Shown piece by piece: positions 31,421 to 61,395 of a DNA stretch of 64,000 nt (its first letter is position 1; each line of letters starts with the position of its first letter). The stretch comes from Amorphochlora amoebiformis (taxonomy: Eukaryota; Cercozoa; Chlorarachniophyceae): contig BAAHQB010000182.1 of NCBI GenBank assembly GCA_054601695.1, forward strand, positions 62,001-126,000, read 5' to 3'. The notes below the pieces were generated by a model that worked only from the letters and a program-made list of their open reading frames with translations, had not been told where the DNA came from and did no database searches. Both the position numbers and the translations under genes were made by a program.

Positions 31421-32285
31421 CTGCTGTCTAAGCAAATAATTGAATCCGATCGCTACCCGTGAAATATGTATATATATATATATACATATAATATATATAT
31501 ATACATATTTATATATATAAATCATTGTCTTAGCAAATAACTGAATTCGATCGCTATATCTGCTGTATACAACACACATATACAGCATTGTTGTATACAC
31601 ATACATACACATACATATACATACAACACAAATCCAGAAACCTGTTCTAACTTTAAGCTTGTCGCATGCTCAACATCGCTCAACTCCTAAGTTCCAATCA
31701 GACTTAATCTCAGGCTTAAAAGGGGTTAGCATTGGAGTTTCGGTCAGGGCTAGGATCAGATTATTCAGCATGTCTTAGTCCGAGGACCATTGACTCCTCC
31801 ACAGGGTAGGGCTATGGTCAGGGTTAGGGTTAGGATCAGGGTTAGGATCCGATTATTCAGATTATCTTAGCCCTAGGGTCATTAACTCCGCCACTTAGTG
31901 GGGCTGTTATGCTGTGAGCGACCTCAGCAGATCTCATGTTTTTGGTTTGTAAGGTGTCATGAGTGAGAGGGGATGCGTGTGTTAGGATCAGATTATTCAG
32001 CATGTCTTAGTCTGGATGTGTGTGTGTTAGGATCAGATTATTCAGCATGTCTTAGTCCGAGGACCATTGACTCCTTCACATTGTGGGGCTATAGTGCTGT
32101 TAGGGATAACGGCAGATCGTGTTGTTAGGGTTAGGGTTAGGGTTAGAGTTGAGGTTAGGTTAGGATTACTTGGTCGTTGCTTGAGAGGCTTGTAGATGGA
32201 TTCGATTGAGGGTTAGAGAATTCAACAGGCTGGAAGTACATATGCTATATGTTTATATATAAATATATATATATATATATGTATG

Positions 32286-32317
<32 letters not shown>

Positions 32318-33033
32318 CATATCATATCGAACTCAAACCTTCCCTGTATCCGTCGTCAACAGCCTCGTTATATACCTAACCAACAACCACAAAAGAATTA
32401 ATAATTCGGTCAAGGTATTCCATCATAGAACCATATGATCAAGCGCTTCCAGTTCCATGATTTAGGGTTAGGATCAGATTGTTCAGCACGTCTTGGCCCT
32501 AGGGCCGTTGACCCCACCACTTGGAGCTGTCACGTTGGGAGTGACCTCAGGAATTCTCATGTGTTGGTGTTGCATGGATCCATATGTTAGCTGTGAGTAG
32601 GCTAGGGTTAAGGTTAATTTTCAATCACTTACGTAGATTTTTTTCAGGACTAGGGTTAGGATGAAGGTTAGGGTTAGGTTCCAATCGGTTACAAACCTCT
32701 GGAAAGGATTAGTAGGGGTAGGGTTAAGGTTAGGTTAGGATCAGATTATTCAGCATGTCTTAGTCCGAGGACCATTGACTCCTCCACAGTGTGGGGCTAT
32801 AGTGCTGTTTGGGATAACAGCAGATCGTGTTGTTGGGGGTGGTTAGGGTTAGGGTTAGGGTTAGGGTTAGGGTTGGGGTAAGATGACGATCTGCTAGCAT
32901 GATCCCAGACTTCAGGAGGACTGCTTCGCTCGGCTGTAACCCTTGCAGCGAAAGGATGGTTCTAGTTGTATGTTTGTTTTGTGTATTAATATTATGTATA
33001 TGTATTGTTGTTTATAGGGGTATACGTAATATG

Positions 33034-33066
<33 letters not shown>

Positions 33067-33233
33067 AAATGTACATAAATATGTAAGTATTGACACAAAA
33101 ACCTTAGCTGGAACCCTAATCTTAACCAGAACCCTAACCCTGAGTGTTGTTAACCGTGTCCTTGAAGTGTTTAGTGCTATGCGATGTACACGTAATGCCC
33201 CCACACACGATGCATAGCCAGAGGCCGCTTACC

Positions 33234-33286
<53 letters not shown>

Positions 33287-33429
33287 AAGATATTTATACG
33301 TATATGTATTTATAAATGTATATGTGTATGTATATATACATGTATGTGTATTGTATCTGTGAACATAGATATCTATATGTATATATATATATACATATAT
33401 ACACACATATACATGTAACACATGTTGGA

Positions 33430-33478
<49 letters not shown>

Positions 33479-33688
33479 TATTTATATTTTGTATATGTAT
33501 ATATATATATATGTATGTATACATATGTACATATATATATATGTGAAAAAATATGTATGCAAAATATATGTATAGGTGTATATATCTAGATATGATGTCA
33601 TTTTATCTTTTATATTTAAATAATAATAATAATTATATATATGTATATACATGTATATATATGTATACATATAGTGCTATATATACAA

Positions 33689-33744
<56 letters not shown>

Positions 33745-33828
33745 ATATACACATTTATATACGCACATATATATATATATATAAACTCATATAACATATA
33801 CATACACACATATATATACATATATATG

Positions 33829-33859
<31 letters not shown>

Positions 33860-34864
33860 TTCCCCAAATGTTCAGATCAGATTTAAGAAGACATTACTAG
33901 ACTCTAAATATATTAGTGAGTCAAACTTACCGCCCCACACACCTCACAACACGATGGCGCTGGATTAGGTTAGGATCAGATTATTCAGCATGTCTTAGTC
34001 CGAGGACCATTGACTCCTCCACAGTGTGGAGCTATAGTGCTGTTTGGGATCACAGCAGATCGTGTTGGAGTTAGCGTTAGCGTAAGGGTTAGCGCTAGGG
34101 TTAGCATTAGGGCTAGGATCAGACTATCCAACATGTCTTAGCCCTAGGGCCATTGACTCCGCCACTTAGTGGGACTGTTATGCTGGGAGCGACCTCAGCA
34201 GGGTGTTAGGGTTAGGGTTAGGGTTAGGATCAGATTATTCAGCATGCTGTAGTCCGAGGACCATTGACTCCTCCACAGAGTGGGGCTATAGTGCTGTTAG
34301 GGTTAACAGCAGGTTTAGGGTTAGGGTTAGGGTTAGGGTTAGGATTAGGGTTAGGGTTACACTTAAGTCAGTATAATATTACGGCTTGTTATCAGAATGC
34401 AGCTAGGGCTGGGCTATAGTTAGGGTTTGGTTTAGGGTTAGAATTAAGATTAGCATCAGGTTAGGGATTGTATCCTCACGATGCAGCTAGGGTTAGGGCT
34501 AGGACTAGGGTTAGGGCTAGGACTAGGGTTAGGGCTAGGACTAGGGTTAGGGTTAGGGTTACGTGAAGGTTGTGTGCTAGCTCTGCATACTGGGCAGGAG
34601 GGATCCGCCCAGCGCGCAAGACATTCAAAGTGGAATCTGCGGTTTGGTTGAGTTGCTTGGGTCAGTGCTAGGATTCAGTATTTCGTAGACTATAATTGGA
34701 GCTACAGGATTAAGATAACCGATGGAGGCAGAGAGCTCGAATCCCGGGATTCCCGTCTTCGCCGGTGATTTTTTCGAGGCAGACGGGGCATTTTGCGCTG
34801 CCTTTTGGACGTGTGATATATACATTTGAAAGTATGAATGGTGAGTATTACATACTTTTACATC

Positions 34865-34897
<33 letters not shown>

Positions 34898-35342
34898 TAT
34901 TTTTATGCATTTATATTTATATATAATACATATATATATATATATATATATATATGCATATACAAATATATATATATATATATGTGTGTGTGCTACATAT
35001 AGAAGAATTATATATTAACATTTGTACAAATACTAAATGTATATGTATATATATATGTATATATATATATATTATTTACATATTATATATACATATATAT
35101 ATATATATATGTTTATATATATATACATATGTATATATATATATATATGCGTAAAAAAGTATGTTCGTTGAGGTTTTTTCAATGAAAAGACAGAAAAGGA
35201 GTGGGAGTATTATATATTATATCTTATATGTATATTTGTATCTGTATATATGCAAATGTATATATGTATATGTATATTATATATATACATATATATATAT
35301 ATGTATATATGTATATATGTGTATAATGTACATATGTATATG

Positions 35343-35394
<52 letters not shown>

Positions 35395-36246
35395 GTATAT
35401 GAAATATTTATATGTATATTATATATATATATATATATATATATGCATGTATTCCTGCTCACAAGGAAAGTCAATGTACAAACAGAGAGAACGAGAAAGC
35501 TAACACAGAGAGACAGAAACACTTGACACGAAGATCAGAAAAATAAAGAAATAAACAAACTACAAAAAATCAGTTGAATTCAGAAAATAGCACAAGAGAA
35601 AGGAAGAAACAATTACTAAATTGAGCGAATACCGTAATCAGGCTCCGGAAATCTCCATCGTCTCCTTGAATCTCTCGGCGTCTCCAATTTTACATCCCCC
35701 CCCATGCTCCCGGATATCTCCCCAGGATTCCCGGGATTCCCCGAAGTACCGGTTTTCGCGTCGCCGGTGAGGGTTTTCCCCGGAGGGCCAGAGGAAGGTG
35801 GAGGTTGGATTTTGCGCTTTTTTGGGGTAGAGATGTTTGTGTTGATGTCGGCGGTCTGATTCAGGTTAGGGTATTATGTATTTATAATAATATACATCAA
35901 TATCTACATATGTATAAACATATTATATACTGCATACATGTATACATGTAGATACGTATTTATGCTTGTAATTTGTAACTCGATACATGCATACTGGAGA
36001 TGGGGCTATTTAGTTTAGGAGTAGGCTTAGAAGGTGTCTATTGGGGTCAAGATTATGAGAGAAGGGAGAGGAGGCGGAGCTATTACGAGTGAGGAGGTAA
36101 CTTGAGGTATGATAAGGTTAGGATAGGAAGGGTGTTTCGATACCAGAATTAAGCCTGCGTCGCACTTGCAGGGTTCTAGATGGCTGAAAGGCTTCCCGTT
36201 GAACTTGAGGATGAAATCATGGGCGCTCTGAGATAAGATGGGTGTT

Positions 36247-36277
<31 letters not shown>

Positions 36278-36346
36278 TATATATTTATATTATATATACA
36301 TATGTATATATATACATGTATGTATATATACATATATGTGTGTGTA

Positions 36347-36390
<44 letters not shown>

Positions 36391-36723
36391 ATATATGTAT
36401 ATGTGTGTGTGTGTGTTACTTGTATATATTTATATGCATTATATGTATGTGTATATATATGTTTATGTACATATATATGTGTGTATGTGTTTTTAATGTA
36501 TATATCTGTATGTATATATATATATATATGTGTGTATATATATTACATACACATACGTATTATGTGATGTATATTCATAAATACATGTGTAGATGTATTA
36601 TACTGTATATGCACATACATATACACATATATATGATACATATATGTATGTATGTATATATATATATAATATGTATTCATATAATTTTTATGAACATACG
36701 TGTATAAATATATATACATATGT

Positions 36724-36767
<44 letters not shown>

Positions 36768-36879
36768 GTATATATATGTGTGTACGTATATATGTATTAA
36801 TACTCACAACAGATACATCGCATTATTCTTGCGTAACAGAAGTATACATGTATATTTATATATACTTACAAATATAGAC

Positions 36880-36920
<41 letters not shown>

Positions 36921-36931
36921 CATATACACAC

Positions 36932-37019
<88 letters not shown>

Positions 37020-37068
37020 ATATATATATATATGTATATGCATATGTATATATCTATATTACATATAC

Positions 37069-37101
<33 letters not shown>

Positions 37102-38097
37102 CATATGCGTATATACAATACCACCTTGACGTCCGTAAACGCCACTAGCAGCGCGTAAGTCATCCCTTCCCCTCCCATTCCTATCTCTCTCTTCCCTCTC
37201 TTCCCTCTCTTCCCTCCCTGCTCCATAGTTCATAAAATCAAAATAAGATGACAAACTGTCCAAGGTAGATGAGTTGGCAGACCTGTATCGAGTCCACAGC
37301 GATCACCTGCACTTGAGATATCATCTCGAAATCGGATGCCAAAAACTGTTGAAAATAAGCCCCGAAAGAAGAAAGAAGAGGAATTAAAAAAATGCGTTAC
37401 ACGAATCTTCACATTTCTCGTAAAGTCGCGGGAAGGTGTGACCTGGTGCAAATCAGCGATCGACATGTGAAGCGGGACCCCACCAAGCCAAACTCTGGAT
37501 TCTTTGCGGAAGCTTCTTGAAATTTTTTCTGCAAAACTACCTCCCTTTGTCTCTTCAATGCTAGGTAGAAGCAACTTGGCTCTCCCTTCAAACCGCTCGA
37601 CCAGAGGATTCCCGAATGAGAAGCGCGAGAGCACTTGCTGGGGGTCGGGGGAAGATGTCATGAATTTCGGAATCCAAAGTGTCAATTATCTGCGTTCCGA
37701 AACTCGGCAATAGGACACCTCTGGGACACACGACGCGAGCCAGACAATTGAGTTTGCGCGGAAGTATGGCTGTGAGGATGTATGTGGCCCTCGCGGCCAT
37801 CCAGAGCATCGATGGACACGATTTGGTAGCCAGGAGCCGTGCCCCTGGGCCAGATACATATATTCCGTACATCAAGCAGACGATGGATATCGCAGTTGTC
37901 GCGACCTTGTCGACGTTTTCGATCGACGCGTCCACGTAGACACTTTTCCTTTCGATTTCGTACCTGTAGCCTGTCCTATAGCCCAGATTTCTGTTGTCTA
38001 GCGGATTAGATGGTGTATGCTGTACACGAAGTGTTGAGAGTGTCACTTTCAGCTTCAGGGGTTGTTCTATACTAATGTGATATTCGCTAAAACCCAA
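25248..38097 (-). CDS. BRAP2/ETP1-type RING and UBP-zinc-finger ubiquitin ligase
   Basis: BRCA1-associated protein 2 homologues are cytoplasmic E3 ligases. Exons in coding order: 37858-38097, 37719-37769, 37443-37637, 37283-37345, 36808-36827, 36144-36225, 35633-35855, 34720-34801, 34563-34636, 33931-33959, 33139-33232, 32432-32445, 32339-32375, 32170-32229, 31642-31686, 30888-30965, 28078-28127, 27926-27989, 26306-26367, 25791-25825, 25679-25717, 25248-25321 (stop TAA 25248-25250). The BRAP2 RRM-like domain reads [53 protein letters not shown] cluster lies in the linker. The RING reads [36 protein letters not shown] (C3H2C3). The UBP finger reads [20 protein letters not shown]. The coiled coil has [20 protein letters not shown] and [14 protein letters not shown]; the tail is [15 protein letters not shown]. 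Only the junction 32339-32375 to 32170-32229 is out of phase. The first two exons are less certain. Confidence 0.9.
26797..27932 (-). repeat. About eleven-fold array of a donor edge (BRAP2 coiled-coil exon)
   Basis: The intact exon is 27926-27989 (ETRIKDLQ|gtatag). Its last bases and the start of the intron (ccag|gtatagatgcatatattta on the minus strand) recur about every 110 bp down to 26803, near 26916, 27050, 27160, 27290, 27440, 27570, 27670, 27770 and 27850. Each is separated by (TA)n and an acatacatac tract. Confidence 0.85.
28385..28840 (+). repeat. Interstitial TTAGGG arrays
   Basis: Runs at about 28398-28500, 28523-28660 (the longest nearly perfect run here, about 20 units) and 28735-28830, separated by short unique or element-derived pieces. 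BRAP2 intron. Confidence 0.95.
29005..30190. repeat. Dispersed-element copies among TTAGGG and CCCTAA arrays
   Basis: Full element copy at about 29008-29130, partial at 29150-29215, variant B copy at about 30035-30130. TTAGGG arrays lie at 29240-29300, 30003-30030 and 30135-30180. A CCCTAA-oriented array at 29440-29640 faces them, so orientation flips within 300 bp. A ~60-bp direct repeat with ttaattccacgactcgagtc (29685 and 29757) lies between. BRAP2 intron. Confidence 0.85.
30530..31570 (-). repeat. Exon with both edges amplified (BRAP2 exon 30888-30965)
   Basis: Donor-edge copies (last ~45 nt plus gttcggga) lie at about 30535-30597, 30655-30718 and 30773-30835. Acceptor-edge copies (first ~35 nt plus ccacag|) lie at about 31130-31175, 31280-31330, 31422-31470 and 31522-31565. 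Every copy is bounded by (TA)n. Only the central copy is a complete exon. Confidence 0.9.
31745..32130 (+). repeat. Cluster of dispersed-element copies
   Basis: Copies of variant A at about 31750-31818 (incomplete), 31985-32015 (first bases only) and 32030-32125; variant B at about 31845-31945. All start at ggatcagattattcag. BRAP2 intron. Confidence 0.85.
32460..32880 (+). repeat. Dispersed-element copies (variants B and A) with TTAGGG flanks
   Basis: Variant B at about 32467-32565 and a full variant A at about 32737-32845, ending in a TTAGGG array (32848-32880). Confidence 0.85.
33960..34560 (+). repeat. Three dispersed-element copies embedded in TTAGGG and degenerate arrays
   Basis: Variant A at about 33975-34066, variant B at about 34115-34200, variant A at about 34228-34315. 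Arrays at 34203-34225, 34315-34360 and 34488-34562; the last supplies the donor gtaaccctaaccc of BRAP2 RING exon 34563-34636 on the minus strand. Confidence 0.85.
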
Positions 38098-38203
38098 TTA
38101 CACTCACGAGGCACACAAATATCCCGCTTCCCTCCTCTTCTTACCTCCCTTCCGCCAAGTGATCATAATGTCTTCTTGCTGATTTGTTGTTCACCTGCCA
38201 CAG
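38098..38203. promoter_or_regulatory. Short gap between divergent BRAP2-like and plus-strand gene
   Basis: About 100 bp between the proposed BRAP2 start and the first recognised exon of the plus gene. The plus gene's true first exon is not located, so this may be intron plus promoter. Confidence 0.3.
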
Positions 38204-38630
38204 GCCGAATATCAACACTCGCATAGTCTTCCCCAAGCCAACCAACGTCACACAGGCTCCCGAGGTAGCACTCGAACGAAATCGGGACATTTTCCAGATT
38301 CTGTGATAACTTGAAACCGAGAAATTGACCTTCGCATTACGATACAACCCATCACAGCTCGAGAAGGTCTACTTTGCGACCAACAAGTACTCGCGGAAGT
38401 TCGCCGAGATGGCACCCGGACCCAACGGCGAACTGTCACGTGTGAATCTTCTGTATTGGGATCCGGAGGGTGAGTCAAAATTTGTGTGAATTCGGGTTGG
38501 TTAATGAAAACGGATTCTGGATGCAAATGACACCATAATATTATATATTTGCGACACATTTAATATGATACATACTAAGGACGTATATACACGAATTTGT
38601 ATTGACATGTTTCTACGTGCATACGTTAAC

Positions 38631-38696
<66 letters not shown>

Positions 38697-38952
38697 GTAA
38701 ACATATATATACATATATTATAATATATATATATATATATAATATTTGTGTATATATATGTGATACATTGTTACATAATATATCCATATCTAAAATAATC
38801 TGTAATATAAATATGTTGTCGTGTCAATATATTATGTACATTTTACGTATTAATGCATTATGCTTATATATTTTACGTATTAATGCATTATGCTTATATG
38901 TTTCAAGTGCATTTCCGTATGTACGTGTGCGTACATATGTTTCATATACATT

Positions 38953-38994
<42 letters not shown>

Positions 38995-39808
38995 CAATAT
39001 ACACAAGTACATATATCATCTATACAAATTTATATTAGGGGTCGGATACGTAAGTATTCGTGGAGCGGCATTGCGTTGTGAAGATGAGGAGGGAGACGAA
39101 AAGTATCAGAAGACTAGGATTAGATTATTCAGCATGTCTTGGCCCACTCTGTCACTTAATGGGGCTGTTATGCTGGGAGCGGCCATCAGAGGGCTAGCAT
39201 TCGGTCCGGGTTAGGTAGGTCTAGGATTGGGGTTTAGAGGTCTTGGTTTTCCACACTGATCTAGCTATCTACCAGCTACTGGGACGGTTGGGATCAAGTC
39301 TACAAACAAGTACAACCCAGAAAACACTTTCCTGATCTATCCAATATTGAACAAATAGTAGCCCTAGTCATGACCCTAAACCTTGCCTAACCCTATTTAC
39401 ATATTTTTAACCTAACTTTTCTAACGCGAGTCTAACCCTAACCCTATAACTCCGCCCTAAACCTCACCTTAAACACAACCCAACCCAAACCCTATCCTAA
39501 CTTTAGCCCCACACTGTGGAGGAGTCAATGGTCCTCGGGCTAGACATGCTGAATAATCTGACTAACAATAACATGACCAGGGACCGAAGACTAGCTTCTA
39601 CAACCTGATTCGCATTATCCCTGACCATATCGAGTTCGAATCCCGAGATCGCTTTCACGTCGACCTTGGTATGTGTAAAGAAATAATTGAATAACATCAA
39701 CATATATATACGAAGTGATCGGTGTGTATATATTTGCATCTGAATTCTGCTGTGTGTACGCTATCGTATGTATGGATATGAGGGTGGGTTGTATATGTTT
39801 GTATATAA

Positions 39809-39846
<38 letters not shown>

Positions 39847-40447
39847 GTGTCATATATATATATATATATGCCTACGTATACCTATATATATATGTGTATA
39901 TATATATATATTATATATATATATATATGTATGTATGTATGTATACGCATAAACGAATATAATAATTTATTGTTATGTTGTATAAATTCATGTACACACA
40001 TGAATATAATATATATATACAAACATATATATATATATATATATATATTATGTTATATATGTATGTGTATCTAGTATATATATATATATATATAATATAC
40101 ATATTTATATATGTCTAAACAGTATACACATCTAAACCCACAGGTGATAACCGCACGGACTGGCGATATATATATGTATATATATATATATATATACACA
40201 TATATATATATATATATGTTATGTATATATATGTATATTATATATATATATATATATATGTATATTATGTTACATTATGTTATATATATATATATACATG
40301 TATATATGTACTCTTATATTTTTAATGTACATATGTATATACATCTAAACAGTATACACCTCTAAACCCACAGGTGATAACCGCACGGACTGGCGACCTT
40401 TGACGCTGGTTCGCAGCGTTCCAACCGACCCATGGAAGATAATCTAG
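38204..40447 (+). CDS. Small protein, possibly a pyridoxamine-phosphate-oxidase-like FMN split barrel
   Basis: Plus-strand exons in phase: 38204-38264, 38322-38469, 39039-39049 (11 nt), 39581-39668, 40374-40447 (stop TAG). The intron 38265-38321 is only 57 nt, contains in-frame TGA and TAA, and has a tgataac branch-point-like site 17 nt before its acceptor. Readable parts: [47 protein letters not shown], then [19 protein letters not shown] and [15 protein letters not shown]. The order '[10 protein letters not shown], then LLYWDPEG, then IPDHIEF and RFHV' resembles PNPOx-like proteins (TD-x-SRK, then a P-x-x-x-EF strand), but the match is weak. The 5' end is not found; the first exon needs an upstream partner. 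Confidence 0.55.
40110..40400 (+). repeat. Acceptor-edge duplication of the terminal exon 40374-40447
   Basis: The segment from cagtatacacatctaaaccc through the acceptor and first 22 nt of the exon occurs at 40117-40166 and again at 40351-40396. The first copy is cut off by (TA)n after ctggcga. Confidence 0.9.
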
Positions 40448-40927
40448 TTGTCAACTTCGCCATAACTGAGTTCGTTTCACTCGAAGAAATACTAGAAATA
40501 AATACGTTCTCGATCATGTGACTGGAGAAAGCCGACTTTTCGTGTTCGAAGCTTAAGTTTTTCATCACTGCAGTATTCTGGATCCTAAACCTGATGATGT
40601 CATCTATACAATAAATTACTGTTATATATACTAGTTATATGCCGCCATATTCATCATTGCATGCCATACTTTGATGGGGCGAACTCTAGAACTAGACGAA
40701 GAATGCTGCATGATGTGCTAGATGTACTAGATGCATGTATATAAACATATTAGGCTCCATGAATTCTATATACTGGAATCCAGCGATGGCCATTTGAATT
40801 TAAAAATGCGGGCCGCAGTACGTGATGAATGGCTAACTGTCAAATTTGAAGGAATTTAATTTGTAATACTCTTACTAGTCTTAAAGTCTGGCACACTACA
40901 GCTGCCTAACCTAGATAACACAGCTAC
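40448..40927. other. Convergent intergenic region
   Basis: Unique DNA between the stop codons of the plus gene (40447) and the minus transporter gene (40928). No repeat and no coding exon seen. Probably the 3' UTRs. Confidence 0.5.
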
Positions 40928-57427
<16,500 letters not shown>

Positions 57428-57495
57428 CTTTTCAAAAGGCTCGAGAAAGAATCCGGTTTTTGAACAGGAAATAATTGACTTTTATTCTCTTTAAC
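57428..57495. promoter_or_regulatory. 68-bp gap between divergent transporter and secreted-protein genes
   Basis: The first recognised transporter exon ends at 57427 (minus) and the plus-strand ATG is at 57496. Any 5' leader of either gene must be very short, or the transcripts overlap. Confidence 0.4.
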
Positions 57496-58567
57496 ATGAA
57501 AATGTTCGTCTCAGCGATGAGGGCAATTGGGTGTCTGATGGTCTTTTGGGCGCTGAAATCAGCGGGAGAGGGTATTTGCGATTCGGAAAGAGGGGAAGAG
57601 AGGGATTGCGTCACGGGGAGGAGGGCGAGAGGTATGAAAGGGAGTCAGTGGGTTGAGGCTGAAGAGGTACATATATGCAGTGAAATATATTACGTGTGTA
57701 AATATGTATTTATATATATATATAAAAATATAGAGAGAGAGATATATTCGTTTGTTTGCATAGTTACACATGCTTTTTATACAGAACACAAAAACAATAC
57801 ATCTGATATTTCGTCGAGTATACATTAGCTATGTAAGATGTACATGTGTCTATGCGACTGTGCAAGAGCCATTGGGACAGTGTGAGAATTTACAGGATCT
57901 GATTGAATTTATCGCAATGGTCGAGATTATATTTTGGTAGACATCTGTACGTGACCATCAACATACATGCGTACATCGTTTAAGGTGTGTTGTTTAAGTG
58001 GACTACCTTTTTTGAATAGGAGAAGCGGTGACGATGCAGTCAAATATCGTTTGCATATATGTGTATAAATGTATTTATGTATACATACATACATACATAC
58101 ATAAATACATACATAATGAACGTATAGAGATATATTTATACATATGTATATATGTATATAAATATACATATATGCATATATTTTTTTGTACACATATATA
58201 TATATATATATATGTATAACATACATATATACCTTCATCTGATTTAGAGCAAGATGTGCCATCCGGGTTTGTTCTCATCCGCTGTGAATAGCCAAGTGTC
58301 GAAATATTACAAAGATAAAGGCTTCACAATGCTGGAGCCGGTTCTAATAAGTATTATTCTTATATATATTACATTATACTACACACATTCATATAATATT
58401 GCTATACTCCTACATATATCTATATATATATATATATATATATAATATATGTATGTATATATACATCATATGGATGTATCTAAATACCTTATTTTTAAAA
58501 TGCATGAAATCTATATGTTAAATATACGGTATGTCCTAACCATATATATATATATATATATATATAA

Positions 58568-58608
<41 letters not shown>

Positions 58609-58960
58609 TACATATATATATATATATATATATAATATACACAAGTATATATGTATGTATGTATATACTTATATGGACATAGGATAAAGTGTCATGTATA
58701 CATACTGCAGGAATGTGTTTTTGTGACAATCACTGCTTCTGTAGAGAAAGTATGGAAAATTATTTCGACCCCGGGGGTAGTATTATACATATATATATGT
58801 ATATATATATATATATATGTGTATGTATATATAGTAAACATATGTATATATGTGTACTATATTATATATATACATATATATATATATATATTTATATATG
58901 TACATGTATATATAGATATATACATGTGTGTATATATATATACATATATGTACATATATG

Positions 58961-59047
<87 letters not shown>

Positions 59048-59091
59048 CCATTTCTCAATTTATTTATACACATCTAGCATGTGTTACACAG

Positions 59092-59141
<50 letters not shown>

Positions 59142-59203
59142 TCATAGATATATTGAAGTTTATGATATTTAGTATTAAAGAGATATGAAACATAATAATT
59201 TTG

Positions 59204-59234
<31 letters not shown>

Positions 59235-59557
59235 TAGGCTAAAATATGGCACCCATATGCTGACCACGACGAGGTCCATTAGGGTTTTAGGGTTTGGGAT
59301 AGGTTTAGGACTAGGGTTAGGTTTAGGGTTAGGGTTGGGGTGGCCGTTGCAGGAATGATATGTAACTATGAATTCACTCTACTAAGTTGTCTTTACTAAT
59401 TATATATCTGTCTCGCAGTCGGTACCACTCCTCCTTTCAGTGATATATATACATACATATATATATATATATATGCATGTATATATACATATATATATAT
59501 ATATACGTAAATATGTATTTATATATATATACGTATATAAGTATATGTATATATACG

Positions 59558-59594
<37 letters not shown>

Positions 59595-59647
59595 AGGAGA
59601 ACAATAGAATGGATGAATATGACTGACGCTCCGTTTGATATTATCCG

Positions 59648-59698
<51 letters not shown>

Positions 59699-59699
59699 G

Positions 59700-59741
<42 letters not shown>

Positions 59742-60092
59742 GTATATAAGTACGTACAAATATATGTATTTATAGATATTTATATATACACATATATATA
59801 TATACATATGTATATAGATATAATATACGCATGTCTAATATACTTATATGTATATATATATATATATTGATATATATTTACATACGTATATATATATATA
59901 TATTTATACATATATATATATATATATGTAATACATACACATACACATATATATATGGATATATATATATAGACATGTGTATCAGGTAACCAACGGAATG
60001 GACGAATTCGACTCCTCTGGCTCTCCGTTTGATGTCATTCACTATTGGAGTGGAAGGGTATATGCTCGCTGGGTTGAATCATGGTAATATAC

Positions 60093-60129
<37 letters not shown>

Positions 60130-60199
60130 AGCGATACATATATATATATATATACTAAATACATATATAATATATATATATATATATTAACCAGGCATC

Positions 60200-60238
<39 letters not shown>

Positions 60239-60458
60239 CTAACCAGGCACCCCAACTCCGGCATGGACCTTATCGTAGGCCCAATGTCCTTTTCCCCCCC
60301 TCCTGAACCAGAAGTGGAAATGAAAAACGTTTATAATGTCGGCCGCCGCACCCGCTTCCCCATCGGTCGGCTATCTTGGCGCCTCAGGGCGATAGGGGGG
60401 GAAGGTGAGAACACAGAGCTTGCTCTTGAGCTTAGGAGAATGGTAAGATTAGATGTAT

Positions 60459-60496
<38 letters not shown>

Positions 60497-60670
60497 GTGT
60501 GAATATGTGGATACATGTATATACATATATGTATATAATATATATATATATATATATAGTTAATAGTTATATGTAATGTAATAGTATGTATATATTTATA
60601 CAAGATCCTAATAATATTACAAAGGATATGGTTGAACTTTACTATACATAACATGCTACATAAGAATACT

Positions 60671-60701
<31 letters not shown>

Positions 60702-61253
60702 AATATATATATATTTGTATTTTCGTGATTGAGTTTTCATACGGTACACACAAATTCCTCGATGTACGATTTTATCATATAACGCTGTATGAATACCAGT
60801 AGATATACATGTTTTTATAACATAGTGCAGTCTAAATATACCCGAGGTGATACTCTTAGTATTAACGGGTACAGTGCGAAAGCACAAAGATATGCATATA
60901 TATATATATATCCATATATATATATATATATACTTGTATATTATGTACATTGTGTATAGTGTAATATATATACATACATACTCTTCTATGTGTTTATGCA
61001 GAGACATGTTTACTTATATGTATATGCCTATTGAATAATAATATATCTATACTCTTGTATAGGTTTATGTAGACATGTTTATACATGTATATACGTAAAT
61101 ATGTGTATATGTATATATATATATATATAATATCAGATTCCTGGGGGTATGACGAAGGAGATGAATCAGTTTTTAGTACGAGCGCATGAACAGGCCGACC
61201 CTATTGGATATCTTTATTCGTGCATTAGAGGTTATATTATACATACGTATATG

Positions 61254-61296
<43 letters not shown>

Positions 61297-61360
61297 TTAC
61301 GTATGTATCTGCAGATATGTTAGATATGTGTGTTATATTTGTACATATGTATATATGAAC

Positions 61361-61395
<35 letters not shown>

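Noticed and set aside
37054-37263. Minus frame with an acidic/RE-rich stretch ([20 protein letters not shown]) as a BRAP2 exon
   Set aside because: The 20-nt exon 36808-36827 joins exons 37283-37345 and 36144-36225 in phase with the conserved RRM strand; this frame would break it. It lies in the intron.
37504-37939. Plus-strand frames antisense to the BRAP2 5' exons
   Set aside because: They have coding-like composition because the region is balanced in GC, but no splice chain or family match; the minus strand carries the BRAP2 motifs.
57432-57614. 60-codon minus frame overlapping the start of the secreted-protein gene
   Set aside because: No family match. The plus strand here carries a good signal peptide and an in-phase exon chain.
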